A stretch of 37,272 nt of DNA, from contig JAHQVR010000302.1 of the NCBI GenBank assembly GCA_019634245.1, positions 1 through 37,272 on the forward strand. Direction: 5' to 3'. Both the position numbers and the translations under genes were made by a program. The stretch's first letter is position 1. Each line of letters opens with the position of its first letter. Origin of the DNA: Gammaproteobacteria bacterium. GTDB lineage: Bacteria > Pseudomonadota > Gammaproteobacteria > Granulosicoccales > Granulosicoccaceae. This document shows positions 1 through 7,617 of the stretch, one piece after another. The notes beneath the pieces were generated by a model. That model was not told where the DNA came from and searched no databases. It saw only the letters and a list, made by a program, of their open reading frames with translations.

Positions 1-59
1 AGCCTCTGCACAGCTACAGCTGATCAAAAAGCTGCGAAAATAAACCCCTTCGTTACGAT

Positions 60-85
60 CCCATCTCACATCTTCGTGAGGTGGG
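60..85. repeat. Stem-loop (10-bp inverted repeat)
   Basis: The arms at 60-69 (cccatctcac) and 76-85 (gtgaggtggg) pair over 10 bases with one G-U pair, around a 6-base loop. No T-run follows on either strand, so it is not a typical intrinsic terminator. It may end the transcript of the gene that lies off the left edge, or be part of a dispersed repeat; I cannot tell which. Confidence 0.45.
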
Positions 86-160
86 GTCAGTAATGATTCC
101 TAAAAGAACCTCGCCTCGCGATAAAGCCATCGTGAGCCTCAACCGCACCGCGCTATAAAA

Positions 161-182
161 CACGTTCCCGCTGAAACGTCTT
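161..182. repeat. Imperfect palindrome, copy 1 of a shared 22-base motif
   Basis: The 22 bases here match 19 of 22 bases at 966-987 inside the HNH gene. This copy is an imperfect inverted repeat with ACGTT and AACGT ends; the copy inside the gene is a perfect 20-base palindrome. It lies about 140 bases upstream of the HNH start codon, so it could be a binding or recognition site for the encoded protein. That role is inference. Confidence 0.4.
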
Positions 183-320
183 TTCGCATTTTGCGTGCTC
201 CAAACTGCTTTCACAGACGGCGAACAATCCAAAATCTGTTTATTACAATCTATGTTAGTTAGTTTAATACTGATTAAATATATAGTAATATAAAAACCTC
301 GAAAAGAAGGAGAAATTGCG

Positions 321-1727
321 ATGGATCCAATTACCTCAATCGATTCTGCCAATGAGTTCTCCCACCTGTCCAAGCAAGAACTTGAACAAGAGCTCACACA
401 ACATACGGCCAATTTAAATGCTGCTACATGCAAACAAATACTGCTCATAGCCGAATTTGATCGACGCCGTGGTTGGGCTTATGAGGGCGTTCGCTCATGC
501 GCTCACTGGCTAAATTTTCGCTGTGGCATCGCGCTGGGTGCGGCTAGGGAGAAAATTCGCGTAGGGCATGCACTGTCACGGTTACCTAAAACTCATCACG
601 CCTTTGCCAGCGGTGCATTGAGTTATTCAAAAGCACGCGCTATCACGCGAGTAGCTACCGAACACAACGAAGACACGCTGCTGAACATCGCGCGCTACGG
701 CACCGCCAGTCAAGTAGAAACCACTGTGCGCTTGTATCGACGGCAGTGTGAGGATCCAGCCAGCGCTTTTTTTGATCCGCACAGTCCTAATGCTGAAACA
801 CGCTGCGCTGCTCGGCGGCATGACACTCGGCGGTTACAGTCATACTGGGATGACGATGGGTGTTTGGTTATAACCGCGCGTTTACCTGCCGAAGAAGGGG
901 CGGTTGTGTTAAAAGCGATCGAAGCGGCTACTCAAGTTCAGGAAACTGAGCAACAGTCGAGCGATGACGTTTCCGCGGAAACGTCTTCACTCGAGTACGA
1001 TGATCCTGGTCGAGAAAAACGCCGCCGACGAGCTGATGCTTTGGTGAGTATGGCAAGCGCTTGGTTGCAGGGCCATACCACTGACGCTCACATTGCTGAT
1101 AGGTATCAGGTGGTGGTACATGTTGATCAGGAGCTATTGTCCAAGACGGTAGTGTCAAGCACAGCCGGCAAACCTGATTGCTATATCGAGCATGAAACGG
1201 GGTTGCCTGTAGAAACAGTGCGTCGTTTAAGTTGTGATTGTAAGCTGGTGGCATCCTTGGACAAAGGTGGAGAGCCCTTATCTATTGGCCGTCGCTCGCG
1301 CTCCATCCCCACTGGCATTCGGCGAGCCCTTCACGTGCGTGACGGTGGTGTTTGCCAATTCCCCGGCTGTGGCTGTAGCAAACACCTGCAAGCGCACCAT
1401 GTTGTGCATTGGGCAAATGGGGGTGAAACTTCGTTGGATAATCTGGTTGAGCTGTGCCACTACCATCACAAGCTAGTGCATGAGGGTGGATATTCGCTGA
1501 ATCGTCGTGATGGAAAATGGCAGTTCTTTAATGCAGACGGGTTGCTTGTCACTCACCAGCCGATTGTGTTGAAGGCAATTCAGCCGAACACAACGGATGC
1601 GGATGACTCATGGCAGTGGCACGGTGACTCCATGGACCATTCGGTTGTATTGGGTTCGATGAGGCATAAGAACCAACGGCACTGTGTTGATCCAAAGTTG
1701 ATCATAGCTCGTAACAGGTATAACTAA
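321..1727 (+). CDS. DUF222 / HNH endonuclease domain protein
   Basis: This 468-residue protein resembles the DUF222-HNH ('13E12 repeat') family, abundant in actinobacteria and scattered in proteobacteria. The N-terminal part (about 20-300) is the helical DUF222 region, with the early segment LLIAEFDRRRGWAYEG typical of it. The C-terminal HNH nuclease motif spans roughly 342-391: a CQFPGCG pair of cysteines, then AHHVVHWANGGETSLDN, then LCHYHHKLVHEGG. The His-His, Asn and His residues expected for metal binding and catalysis are all present. The start is supported by an AAGGAG ribosome binding site 9 bases upstream. The gene stands alone with no partner of matching function. The biological role of the family is unsettled (possible mobile or homing-like nuclease, or DNA damage-related). 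Family call is confident, function is not. Confidence 0.85.
   Translation: MDPITSIDSANEFSHLSKQELEQELTQHTANLNAATCKQILLIAEFDRRRGWAYEGVRSCAHWLNFRCGIALGAAREKIRVGHALSRLPKTHHAFASGALSYSKARAITRVATEHNEDTLLNIARYGTASQVETTVRLYRRQCEDPASAFFDPHSPNAETRCAARRHDTRRLQSYWDDDGCLVITARLPAEEGAVVLKAIEAATQVQETEQQSSDDVSAETSSLEYDDPGREKRRRRADALVSMASAWLQGHTTDAHIADRYQVVVHVDQELLSKTVVSSTAGKPDCYIEHETGLPVETVRRLSCDCKLVASLDKGGEPLSIGRRSRSIPTGIRRALHVRDGGVCQFPGCGCSKHLQAHHVVHWANGGETSLDNLVELCHYHHKLVHEGGYSLNRRDGKWQFFNADGLLVTHQPIVLKAIQPNTTDADDSWQWHGDSMDHSVVLGSMRHKNQRHCVDPKLIIARNRYN
966..987. repeat. Perfect palindrome, copy 2 of the motif at 161-182
   Basis: Bases 966-985 are a perfect 20-base palindrome (GACGTTTCCG and its reverse complement) inside the coding sequence of the HNH protein. 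It lies between the DUF222 region and the C-terminal part, in a low-complexity acidic/serine stretch (SSDDVSAETSS). Nineteen of 22 bases match the element upstream of the same gene. Confidence 0.55.
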
Positions 1728-1744
1728 GACTCCTTTACTCGCGC

Positions 1745-2260
1745 ATGAACGTATTCCGATCTTTTTTAGTCTGCCTAGCGTTGTCGTCTGTTTCTTTGGC
1801 ACATGCCAACATCGAAGTGCAGTTCGTTGAGAGTGCTCCAAAGGATCGGTTCACGATCCTGAATAGTGGCGAATGCGAGCTGACGAATGTGGAAATCAGC
1901 ATCGACCTTACCGATACCCAGGGCAAACTCATCTTCGACACCACTGAAAACGGCGCAGGGGTTGAGGTGTTCCAACCTTTTGAAGTGACTGAAGGGGATA
2001 TGGCATTGTCATCGGCTGGTTCGGTGGCTGATGGCGACAAAGTGATTTCGGTTCGAGTTCTATCGTTGCCTTCCCAGCAAAGTATGAGTTTTACTATAGA
2101 TGTTGATGACACATTAAAAAATAGTGCGCTTGGACAGATTCGCGTGGCAGGGGAAGAGATAAAAGATGGAGAGGTCAGACTGACCTTGGCGAACAACGAA
2201 GTGCGTCGAGCGCTGTTTGGTTCCAACAAATTGGCTTCTGTTACACCAGGCAGCTGTTAA
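1745..2260 (+). CDS. Small secreted protein, aggregation-factor-core-like
   Basis: The 171-residue product has a clear signal peptide (MNVFRSFLVCLALSSVSLAHA, cleavage near residue 21-22), so it is exported. The mature part is a predicted all-beta, acidic domain with two cysteines (in NSGECEL and the C-terminal GSC) that could form a disulfide. The segments LIFDTTENGAGVEVFQPFEV and VDDTLKNSALGQIRVAGEEI resemble proteins that I recall being annotated 'aggregation factor core' in marine alphaproteobacteria; this is from memory and was not searched. The gene begins 17 bases after the HNH gene with no good ribosome binding site, so it may be co-transcribed. It overlaps the end of the convergent AraC gene by 4 bases. 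Function unknown. Confidence 0.7.
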   Translation: MNVFRSFLVCLALSSVSLAHANIEVQFVESAPKDRFTILNSGECELTNVEISIDLTDTQGKLIFDTTENGAGVEVFQPFEVTEGDMALSSAGSVADGDKVISVRVLSLPSQQSMSFTIDVDDTLKNSALGQIRVAGEEIKDGEVRLTLANNEVRRALFGSNKLASVTPGSC

Positions 2261-3282
2261 CTCTGTCTTTGATCGTCACGCCACTGACTGGGGCTACTGC
2301 CGGTCACACGACGAAACTCTCTATTGAAATTGGATTTGGTGGTAAAGCCTGAGTCCAACATGGCTTCGCCGATGGAATGGTCGGTGGTCCTCAACGACTC
2401 GCAGGCGGCTGCGATGCGTGCATTGTTTACCCATTGAGATAGATTAAGTCCGGTATGAGCGTTTATCGTTTTAGAGACTATTCTCGCTGGGCGTCCCGAT
2501 TTTCTCGCCAGTTTTTGCAAGTTAAGTTCAGTGTCTTTGTACATCTGATCGTCAATGAGCAAAGTATTCAGGGTTGCGAAAAGATCGCTGTTGTCGGTTG
2601 CCTCGGTTGTGGCCGTGGGTTCGGCTACAGGTAGGTCCAGTGACAAATTTGCCTTTCCAACCCCGGCTTTGACGGCAACCCAACCGAGAACCAGTAGCGC
2701 GACCAGGCTGGCTATTCCCACTAAATTTGCCGCGTGCTTGCCATCGAAGTGCATGAAATCGAGCAGTATCATTACATCCAGTATCGTGCCGAAAACCAAC
2801 CAAATAGCCGCAATCACCAGAGCTTGCTGCGTGTTCTTAAACCATCCTAATCTGACCAACTGCAGGGATTCGGGAGCATGCCGAGCCAGTTGTAGTAACA
2901 AGCCTGCGTAGAGCAGCTTGGTTGCGATTAGGACGCCATCCACCCAGAACTCAAACAGCAATGCGCAAATCGCAACAAGTCCGATAAGGACTATGTGTAT
3001 CCAGTCTCGAGACAGGGAGATGACGGGGCCGGCCCTACCCAGGCTTTTAAAACCGAGGTAGAGCAATGCGGAACTGACCACCGCTAACGTGGCAACCGCT
3101 GGCAGCAGCGCTACCACCTCCCAGGCCCAACGTACGCCCACCAATGCCATGGACAGAGTGTTGACATACAAAACCGCCAAAAACACCTGACCGGTGGGTG
3201 ATGTTTTTAAGCGCTGAAAATTTGCGGTGGCCAGTAAGAACAACAACAAGGCGACTACAAGCGGTGTGGGTAGTGAACTCAT
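2257..3282 (-). CDS. Membrane-anchored AraC-family transcriptional regulator
   Basis: This 341-residue protein joins a hydrophobic N-terminal half to a C-terminal AraC/XylS DNA-binding domain. About residues 1-215 hold six or seven predicted membrane helices (for example LVVALLLFLLATANF at the start and IASLVALLVLGWVAVKAG at the end). About 240-335 carry the double helix-turn-helix, ending in the typical FNREFRRVTGSSPSQWRDD. Such 7-helix AraC regulators probably sense a signal in or at the membrane. It is divergent from the alpha/beta hydrolase gene at 3409, with an inverted repeat in the shared promoter region, so that gene is the obvious candidate target. The signal is unknown. Confidence 0.85.
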   Translation of the reverse strand: MSSLPTPLVVALLLFLLATANFQRLKTSPTGQVFLAVLYVNTLSMALVGVRWAWEVVALLPAVATLAVVSSALLYLGFKSLGRAGPVISLSRDWIHIVLIGLVAICALLFEFWVDGVLIATKLLYAGLLLQLARHAPESLQLVRLGWFKNTQQALVIAAIWLVFGTILDVMILLDFMHFDGKHAANLVGIASLVALLVLGWVAVKAGVGKANLSLDLPVAEPTATTEATDNSDLFATLNTLLIDDQMYKDTELNLQKLARKSGRPARIVSKTINAHTGLNLSQWVNNARIAAACESLRTTDHSIGEAMLDSGFTTKSNFNREFRRVTGSSPSQWRDDQRQS

Positions 3283-3312
3283 TGAGAGGGACTATTCTGG
3301 CGGCGGTTCTGA

Positions 3313-3342
3313 ATCGTGATCGAGGACGTTCTCGATCATGAT
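3313..3342. promoter_or_regulatory. Inverted repeat between AraC regulator and hydrolase
   Basis: Arms 3313-3324 (atcgtgatcgag) and 3331-3342 (ctcgatcatgat) are inverted repeats over 12 bases with one mismatch, separated by 6 bases. They sit 31 bases upstream of the AraC start codon and 67 bases upstream of the hydrolase start codon. This is a likely operator, or a hairpin in the AraC leader. AraC proteins usually bind direct repeats, so the binding protein is uncertain. Confidence 0.5.
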
Positions 3343-3408
3343 ATAGGACCATGAATCAATAGCTTATGTCGATACTCAGGGTTCACAAACAAAAGCAGGA
3401 ACCGATCA

Positions 3409-4416
3409 ATGAAACTACACAGCTTGTGCATGGCAACCCTGGTCTCTGTCGCGTCAATGGGTGTGGACGCCGCAGGATTTCAACAGATCCGGGTGGATGA
3501 TCCGGGCCAGGGAAATCTTACGGTGGGTCTATGGTACCCAACTTCTGAGGCCCCTCCTTCAGAACCTAATACCGAATATGGACTGCCCGTGGCTCTCAAT
3601 GCAGATATCGAGGACGCCAACGGCGGATTGATTCTGATCTCCCACGGATTTGGGGGTTGGTATGCGGGACATGCTGACACAGCAATAGCGTTGGCAGATG
3701 CCGGCTTCATAGTCGCGGCACCCACACATACAGGCAACACTTGGTCGGACATGAGTTCATCGGTAGATCAGTGGGTGCTGGACCGACCAAGGCACATCAG
3801 TCGGGTGATTGACTCTGTGCTAGCCGATGAAGTGTTAGCGAGCCATATCGATTCAGCAAACATTGGTGTGTACGGTTTTTCCGCTGGTGGCTTAACAGCG
3901 ATGAGTCTGATTGGGGCCGTCCCCGATATGTCGCGAGCAAAGGAATTTTGCGCACAACGAGAAGTCGAATTTGCCTGCGACCAGGGTCTGGTTGACCAAA
4001 TGTTAAAAGCTCGAATGTCGGAGCTACCGAAAAGTGCTTGGGGTGCTGACTCCCGTATAGCGGCGGCGGTGATTTCGGCACCGGGATTAGGCTTTGCGTA
4101 TACACGCGAGTCACTAGCGGATGTCGTCGCTGATGTGCAACTGTGGTCGGGTGAACTGGATGACAGCGTGCCCACTGAATTTAATGCAGCGTATATCGCG
4201 GACCTATTGCCGAATCCATCCGAAACCCATTGGATAGAAAAAGCCAATCATTTCGCGTTCATGACAGTATCTTGTCGTGAGGAGTTTAAGCAGAACGACC
4301 CTGAGGAATACAGCATCGTTTGTGGAGATGCTGAAGGCTTTGATCGATACCAGTTTCACAACGAGATGCATCAGGAAATGGTGAGATTTTATGCAGAAAA
4401 CTTTGCGACAGAGTAG
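3409..4416 (+). CDS. Secreted alpha/beta hydrolase (dienelactone hydrolase / PAF acetylhydrolase type)
   Basis: This 335-residue protein starts with a signal peptide (MKLHSLCMATLVSVASMGVDA), so it acts in the periplasm or outside. The alpha/beta hydrolase fold is seen from the oxyanion-region motif LILISHGFGG, the nucleophile elbow YGFSAGG (Ser near residue 165), a candidate acid residue in LWSGELDDSVPTE, and the catalytic His in IEKANHFAFM. The opening strand VGLWYPTSEAPPSEP is typical of the platelet-activating-factor acetylhydrolase / predicted dienelactone hydrolase group. Extra cysteines (FCAQREVEFAC, VSCREEF, SIVCG) suggest disulfides. AGGA precedes the ATG. It is divergent from the AraC regulator and ends at a strong hairpin. 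The substrate is probably an ester but cannot be named. Confidence 0.85.
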   Translation: MKLHSLCMATLVSVASMGVDAAGFQQIRVDDPGQGNLTVGLWYPTSEAPPSEPNTEYGLPVALNADIEDANGGLILISHGFGGWYAGHADTAIALADAGFIVAAPTHTGNTWSDMSSSVDQWVLDRPRHISRVIDSVLADEVLASHIDSANIGVYGFSAGGLTAMSLIGAVPDMSRAKEFCAQREVEFACDQGLVDQMLKARMSELPKSAWGADSRIAAAVISAPGLGFAYTRESLADVVADVQLWSGELDDSVPTEFNAAYIADLLPNPSETHWIEKANHFAFMTVSCREEFKQNDPEEYSIVCGDAEGFDRYQFHNEMHQEMVRFYAENFATE

Positions 4417-4446
4417 TCGCTGATCATTAGCAAAATAGTGTTCTAC

Positions 4447-4490
4447 GGCGCGGTCTGATTGTCACGACAGATCGCGCCTCTTCTCTATTA
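4447..4490. terminator. Hairpin terminator between convergent genes
   Basis: Arms 4447-4457 (ggcgcggtctg) and 4468-4478 (cagatcgcgcc) pair over 11 bases with one G-U pair around a 10-base loop, followed on the + strand by a pyrimidine-rich stretch (tcttctctatt). It terminates the hydrolase gene. The stop codon of the LysR gene lies in the loop, so the same hairpin probably also serves the leftward transcript, although no T-run follows on that side. Confidence 0.7.
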
Positions 4491-5361
4491 GTGCATCCCA
4501 CGCAGACCCTGTTGAAGAGGTGCTACCCATCAATCTCATCGCATGGACCGTCATTTGCACTTCGGGCAACACAGAGCTCATAAGTGTTAATTCACCGCGG
4601 TCTATGTGTTGTTGGGCCAGAGACTTTGGTACCCAAGCTAATCCAATACCGCTGCTGGCAAATTGTAAAGCCGCCGTTGTCAAAGCTGTTTCGGCTGTCC
4701 AACTAATATTCACCGCTTTATCAATCTTCGGTTGAACATTTCGATGAAGGACTTTTCCTAAAAATACATCCGATGGATAGGCGACAATGCGTAGTTCCCC
4801 AGTATGTAGATTGTTTAGGTAGTTACGGTGTTGAGTTTTTGCGATAACCGGCACAAGGGGATCTGACATCAACGCCTGACTTTCTACGTATTGGTCTTGT
4901 TGATGAATGTTTTCATCATCCAGAACATACAACAGCGCGATGTCCGCCTGATTGGAATATAACAGTGAATAGCAGGTTTCTCGGTTAGCGGAACGCAGCC
5001 TAATGCTGATATCGGTTGAGTTGGTAATGGACTGCACCAGCGCAGGTGCTATTGCCGTACTAATCGCATGCTGTCCCACGAGTATCAGTTCTTGGCGTGC
5101 AGGCTGAGTATCCGCAAGCTCCCGCTTGAGGTCATAGAGAATTTGAGCTGCCTCGCGAAGCCGAGGCTCAACATTTAACACGGATGATTTGAGCTGCGCC
5201 GGTTTGCGAGTGCGGTCAATTAGTTCCGAACCAATGTGTTTTTCAATCGCCCGAATTCGTCTAGAGAAAGCGGGTTGAGTCAGGAACCGTTGTTTTGCAG
5301 CCCCACTGAGCGACCCCGATTCAGCAATCGCGAGTAAGTCATCGATCCAATCTGGGTTCAT
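4462..5361 (-). CDS. LysR-family transcriptional regulator, probable regulator of the adjacent lyase operon
   Basis: This LysR-type regulator has the usual winged helix-turn-helix at residues about 3-60 (WIDDLLAIAESGSLSGAAKQ, then TQPAFSRRIRAIEKHIGSELI) and a periplasmic-binding-like effector domain from about 85 to the end. I chose the ATG at 5361 because LysR proteins normally start a few residues before this helix; an upstream in-frame ATG at 5397 would add 12 residues. The length of 299 residues is normal. It is divergent from the PLP-dependent lyase gene, the classical arrangement in which a LysR protein activates its neighbour in response to a pathway metabolite. In cysteate-degrading bacteria the regulator next to cuyA is called CuyR; I use no symbol because the substrate is unproven. 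Confidence 0.88.
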   Translation of the reverse strand: MNPDWIDDLLAIAESGSLSGAAKQRFLTQPAFSRRIRAIEKHIGSELIDRTRKPAQLKSSVLNVEPRLREAAQILYDLKRELADTQPARQELILVGQHAISTAIAPALVQSITNSTDISIRLRSANRETCYSLLYSNQADIALLYVLDDENIHQQDQYVESQALMSDPLVPVIAKTQHRNYLNNLHTGELRIVAYPSDVFLGKVLHRNVQPKIDKAVNISWTAETALTTAALQFASSGIGLAWVPKSLAQQHIDRGELTLMSSVLPEVQMTVHAMRLMGSTSSTGSAWDALIEKRRDLS

Positions 5362-5413
5362 GATACCGCCGAGTCTTATAATATGCCTATATTGCATAAT
5401 ATGATGCTAATTA

Positions 5414-5463
5414 AGCAATTGCTAAATGGGTGTTATGCGCTTAATGTGCAATAAGCGACATAA
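5414..5463. promoter_or_regulatory. Operator region between LysR and lyase genes
   Basis: Two inverted repeats lie in the 117 bases between the divergent start codons. Bases 5414-5423 are the perfect palindrome AGCAATTGCT with AT-rich flanks. Bases 5433-5443 (TTATGCGCTTA) and 5452-5463 (TAAGCGACATAA) pair over 11 bases with one extra base, around an 8-base loop. LysR proteins usually bind an interrupted dyad plus a second activation site near the promoter, so the two elements fit a recognition site and an activation site. Confidence 0.5.
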
Positions 5464-5478
5464 ACACTGAGTACCGCA

Positions 5479-6507
5479 ATGCATCTATCGCGTTTTCCAA
5501 GAGTTCATCTTGCGCATCTCCCAACCCCACTAGAACGCCTGGACCGTCTGAGTAAAGAGCTCGGAGGGCCTGAAATCTGGATCAAAAGAGATGATTGCAC
5601 TGGGCTCTCTACGGGTGGCAATAAAACCCGTAAGCTGGAGTTTTTAATGGCAGAAGCCCAGGCAGAAGGGGCAGACTGTGTGATGACTCAAGGTGCCACG
5701 CAGTCGAACCATGCGCGCCAGACGGCGGCCTTTGCCGCTAAGTTAGGCATGGACTGTCATTTAGTCTTGGAAGATAGAACTGGGTATACCGACTCGAGCT
5801 ATACCCAAAATGGCAACGTGCTACTCGATGTATTACATGGTGCGAGCTTTGAGATGCGTGGGCCTGATTTGGATATGCACGCCGAACTAGAAGCAGTTGC
5901 CACGGATCGTCGAACCACAGGACAGTCGGTGTATGTGATTCCTGGTGGTGGATCCAATCCCACCGGTGCACTGGGCTATGTGAATTGCGTATTAGAGTTA
6001 CTTGGGCAAGCCAATGCCCAGTCATTGTGCATCGATCATATTGTTCATGCCACAGGTAGTGCAGGCACTCAGGCCGGTTTGGTAGTAGGGTTGAAAGCGA
6101 TGAACGCGAATATTCCGTTGTTGGGTATTGGTGTTAGAGCACCCAAAGAAAAACAGGAGCAGAATGTGTTCGCTCTAGCCCAAACCACGGCTCAGAAGCT
6201 TGGTTGTGAAGGTATTGTAAATCGTGAAGATGTTGTGGCCAACTCCGATTATGTCGGTGATGGTTATGGAATTCCTGCCGAGAGTACGATAGAAGCGATA
6301 AAGATGTTCGCACAGTTAGAGAGTATCTTATTAGATCCTGTTTACTCGGGGAAAGGAGCTGCGGGTTTAATAGATTTAATTCGGAAAGGTGTCTTCAAAA
6401 AGGGTGAGCGGGTGGTGTTTCTTCACACCGGTGGGTCGGCTGCTCTTTTTGGTTACCCGGACATTTTTCAAGGTGATTCATCCATTAGAAAAAACCGAGC
6501 CGCATAA
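5479..6507 (+). CDS. PLP-dependent D-cysteine desulfhydrase / L-cysteate sulfo-lyase (CuyA-like)
   Basis: This 342-residue enzyme belongs to the fold-type II PLP family containing ACC deaminase, D-cysteine desulfhydrase (DcyD) and L-cysteate sulfo-lyase (CuyA). The PLP lysine is in [11 protein letters not shown] (Lys near residue 54), followed by the [15 protein letters not shown] loop and the phosphate-binding GSAGTQAG. The two positions that mark ACC deaminase (Glu in YEGK, Leu in HLGG) are Ser and Thr here (VYSGKG, LHTGGS), which argues against ACC deaminase. The loop with TQGATQSNH resembles CuyA more than E. coli DcyD as I remember them. Either reaction gives pyruvate and ammonia, plus sulfite (CuyA) or sulfide (DcyD). 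It is followed by a betaine-type ABC transporter and divergent from LysR, which favours uptake and breakdown of a zwitterionic C3 compound such as cysteate. Confidence 0.8.
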   Translation: MHLSRFPRVHLAHLPTPLERLDRLSKELGGPEIWIKRDDCTGLSTGGNKTRKLEFLMAEAQAEGADCVMTQGATQSNHARQTAAFAAKLGMDCHLVLEDRTGYTDSSYTQNGNVLLDVLHGASFEMRGPDLDMHAELEAVATDRRTTGQSVYVIPGGGSNPTGALGYVNCVLELLGQANAQSLCIDHIVHATGSAGTQAGLVVGLKAMNANIPLLGIGVRAPKEKQEQNVFALAQTTAQKLGCEGIVNREDVVANSDYVGDGYGIPAESTIEAIKMFAQLESILLDPVYSGKGAAGLIDLIRKGVFKKGERVVFLHTGGSAALFGYPDIFQGDSSIRKNRAA

Positions 6508-6560
6508 TTCGCGTTTAGTGAATTAGCGCATCGTTAATACACCATTAGGAGTTAGTAGAT

Positions 6561-7520
6561 ATGAGTAAGAACTTTAAGTCCATTGTGCTAGCTAGCGCAT
6601 TGCTTACCGGCAGTGGCGGAGCTGCGGCCGAACACGTCAACATTGGAGCACCAGCCTGGACAGGTGCGCAGGCGATTGCACACTTGATACAAGAGGTGGT
6701 TGTTTCGCGAATGGGGGGCACAGCTGAGTTGGTACCCGGCAATAACGCAGCGATTTTCCAGGCCATGGATGCAGGCAAAGGCGATATTGATATTCATCCC
6801 GATGTATGGCTCCCGAATCAACAAACGTTTACGGACAAGTACGTAAAGGAAGCTGGCTCAGTCACGTTGAGCAGTAACAGCTATGAAGGCAAGCAGAGCT
6901 TTTGTGTGTCAAAAGCGTTTTCTGAAGAAAACGGTGTGACGTCAATTTTTGACCTCGCGCGTCCTGAGATCGCGAAATTGATGGATAGTGATGGCAATGG
7001 TAAAGGTGAAATATGGATAGGTGCACCTGGCTGGGCATCTGCAAATGTGAATGAGGTAAAAGTTCGGGACTACGGGTTGATGCCTTTTATGGAACCGATT
7101 CGAGCCGACCAAGCCGTGATGACAGCTCGAGTGGGCGATGCGATTAAAAAGAACGAAGGCTATGCGTTTTATTGTTACTCCCCTCACGCCATCTGGTTCC
7201 AGCATGACATCGTACGCCTTGAAGAGCCGGCGTTTGATCCTGAAAAATACATCGCACTTCAACCTTCTGACGATCCGGATTGGTTTACAAAGTCCAAAGT
7301 CATGACTGAAGATGCATTAAAGAAAGTTCAAATCGCTTACTCAAATTCGCTCGGTGATCGTTCACCGGCAATTGCCGAATTAGTCGCTAATATTGCTTTG
7401 GATGGTGAAACGGTGAGTAACTTTGCGTTTGAAATTGAAGGTGGCAAAGACGCAGCAACGGTCGCTAAAGAATGGGTTGCCAACAATTCAGATCGCGTTG
7501 ATTCCTGGTTGGGTCTGTAG
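6561..7520 (+). CDS. Glycine-betaine-type ABC transporter substrate-binding protein (OpuAC/ProX family)
   Basis: This is a 319-residue periplasmic binding protein with a signal peptide (MSKNFKSIVLASALLTGSGGAAA). The mature protein opens with the OpuAC pattern EHVNIGAPAWTGAQAIAHLI and continues with GKGDIDIHPDVWLPNQ and GEIWIGAPGWASA. Several Trp/Tyr/Phe residues could form an aromatic cage for a quaternary or primary ammonium group. A clear ribosome binding site (TTAGGAG) precedes the ATG. Its ligand is probably a small zwitterion: glycine betaine, choline or taurine-like compounds are the family norm. Its position after the CuyA-like lyase makes cysteate or a related sulfonate worth testing. 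A strong hairpin follows before the ATPase gene. Confidence 0.88.
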   Translation: MSKNFKSIVLASALLTGSGGAAAEHVNIGAPAWTGAQAIAHLIQEVVVSRMGGTAELVPGNNAAIFQAMDAGKGDIDIHPDVWLPNQQTFTDKYVKEAGSVTLSSNSYEGKQSFCVSKAFSEENGVTSIFDLARPEIAKLMDSDGNGKGEIWIGAPGWASANVNEVKVRDYGLMPFMEPIRADQAVMTARVGDAIKKNEGYAFYCYSPHAIWFQHDIVRLEEPAFDPEKYIALQPSDDPDWFTKSKVMTEDALKKVQIAYSNSLGDRSPAIAELVANIALDGETVSNFAFEIEGGKDAATVAKEWVANNSDRVDSWLGL

Positions 7521-7538
7521 ACTGTTACACTAGTTGTA

Positions 7539-7569
7539 GGAGTGGCATCAGTGTTTATGGTGCCACTCC
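7539..7569 (+). terminator. Intercistronic stem-loop (partial terminator) after binding-protein gene
   Basis: Arms 7539-7550 (ggagtggcatca) and 7558-7569 (tggtgccactcc) pair over 12 bases with one G-U pair around a 7-base loop. A short T-run (GATTTTTC) follows about 10 bases later, before the ATPase gene starts. Because the downstream genes must still be read, this is probably a leaky terminator or 3'-end stabiliser that raises the binding protein over the membrane parts. Confidence 0.7.
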
Positions 7570-7617
7570 CAGTGACTTGATTTTTCATTCGTACCACGTC
7601 TGAGTATTACATCAACA

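Larger units (their letters stand above)
1..320. other. Upstream non-coding region before the HNH gene
   Basis: No complete gene is visible here. Bases 2-43 on the + strand form an open frame ending in TAA (last residues LQLIKKLRK) and could be the 3' end of a gene starting outside the window; this is weak. A stem-loop lies at 60-85 and an imperfect palindrome at 161-182. The last 80 bases are very AT-rich (about 235-300) and probably hold the promoter of the HNH gene, but I cannot fix a -35/-10 pair. A good ribosome binding site (AAGGAG) precedes the ATG at 321. Confidence 0.5.

Noticed and set aside
5479..6507. ACC deaminase as the product of the PLP enzyme gene
   Set aside because: The Glu and Leu that mark true ACC deaminases are replaced by Ser (VYSGKG) and Thr (LHTGGS), as in desulfhydrases and sulfo-lyases.
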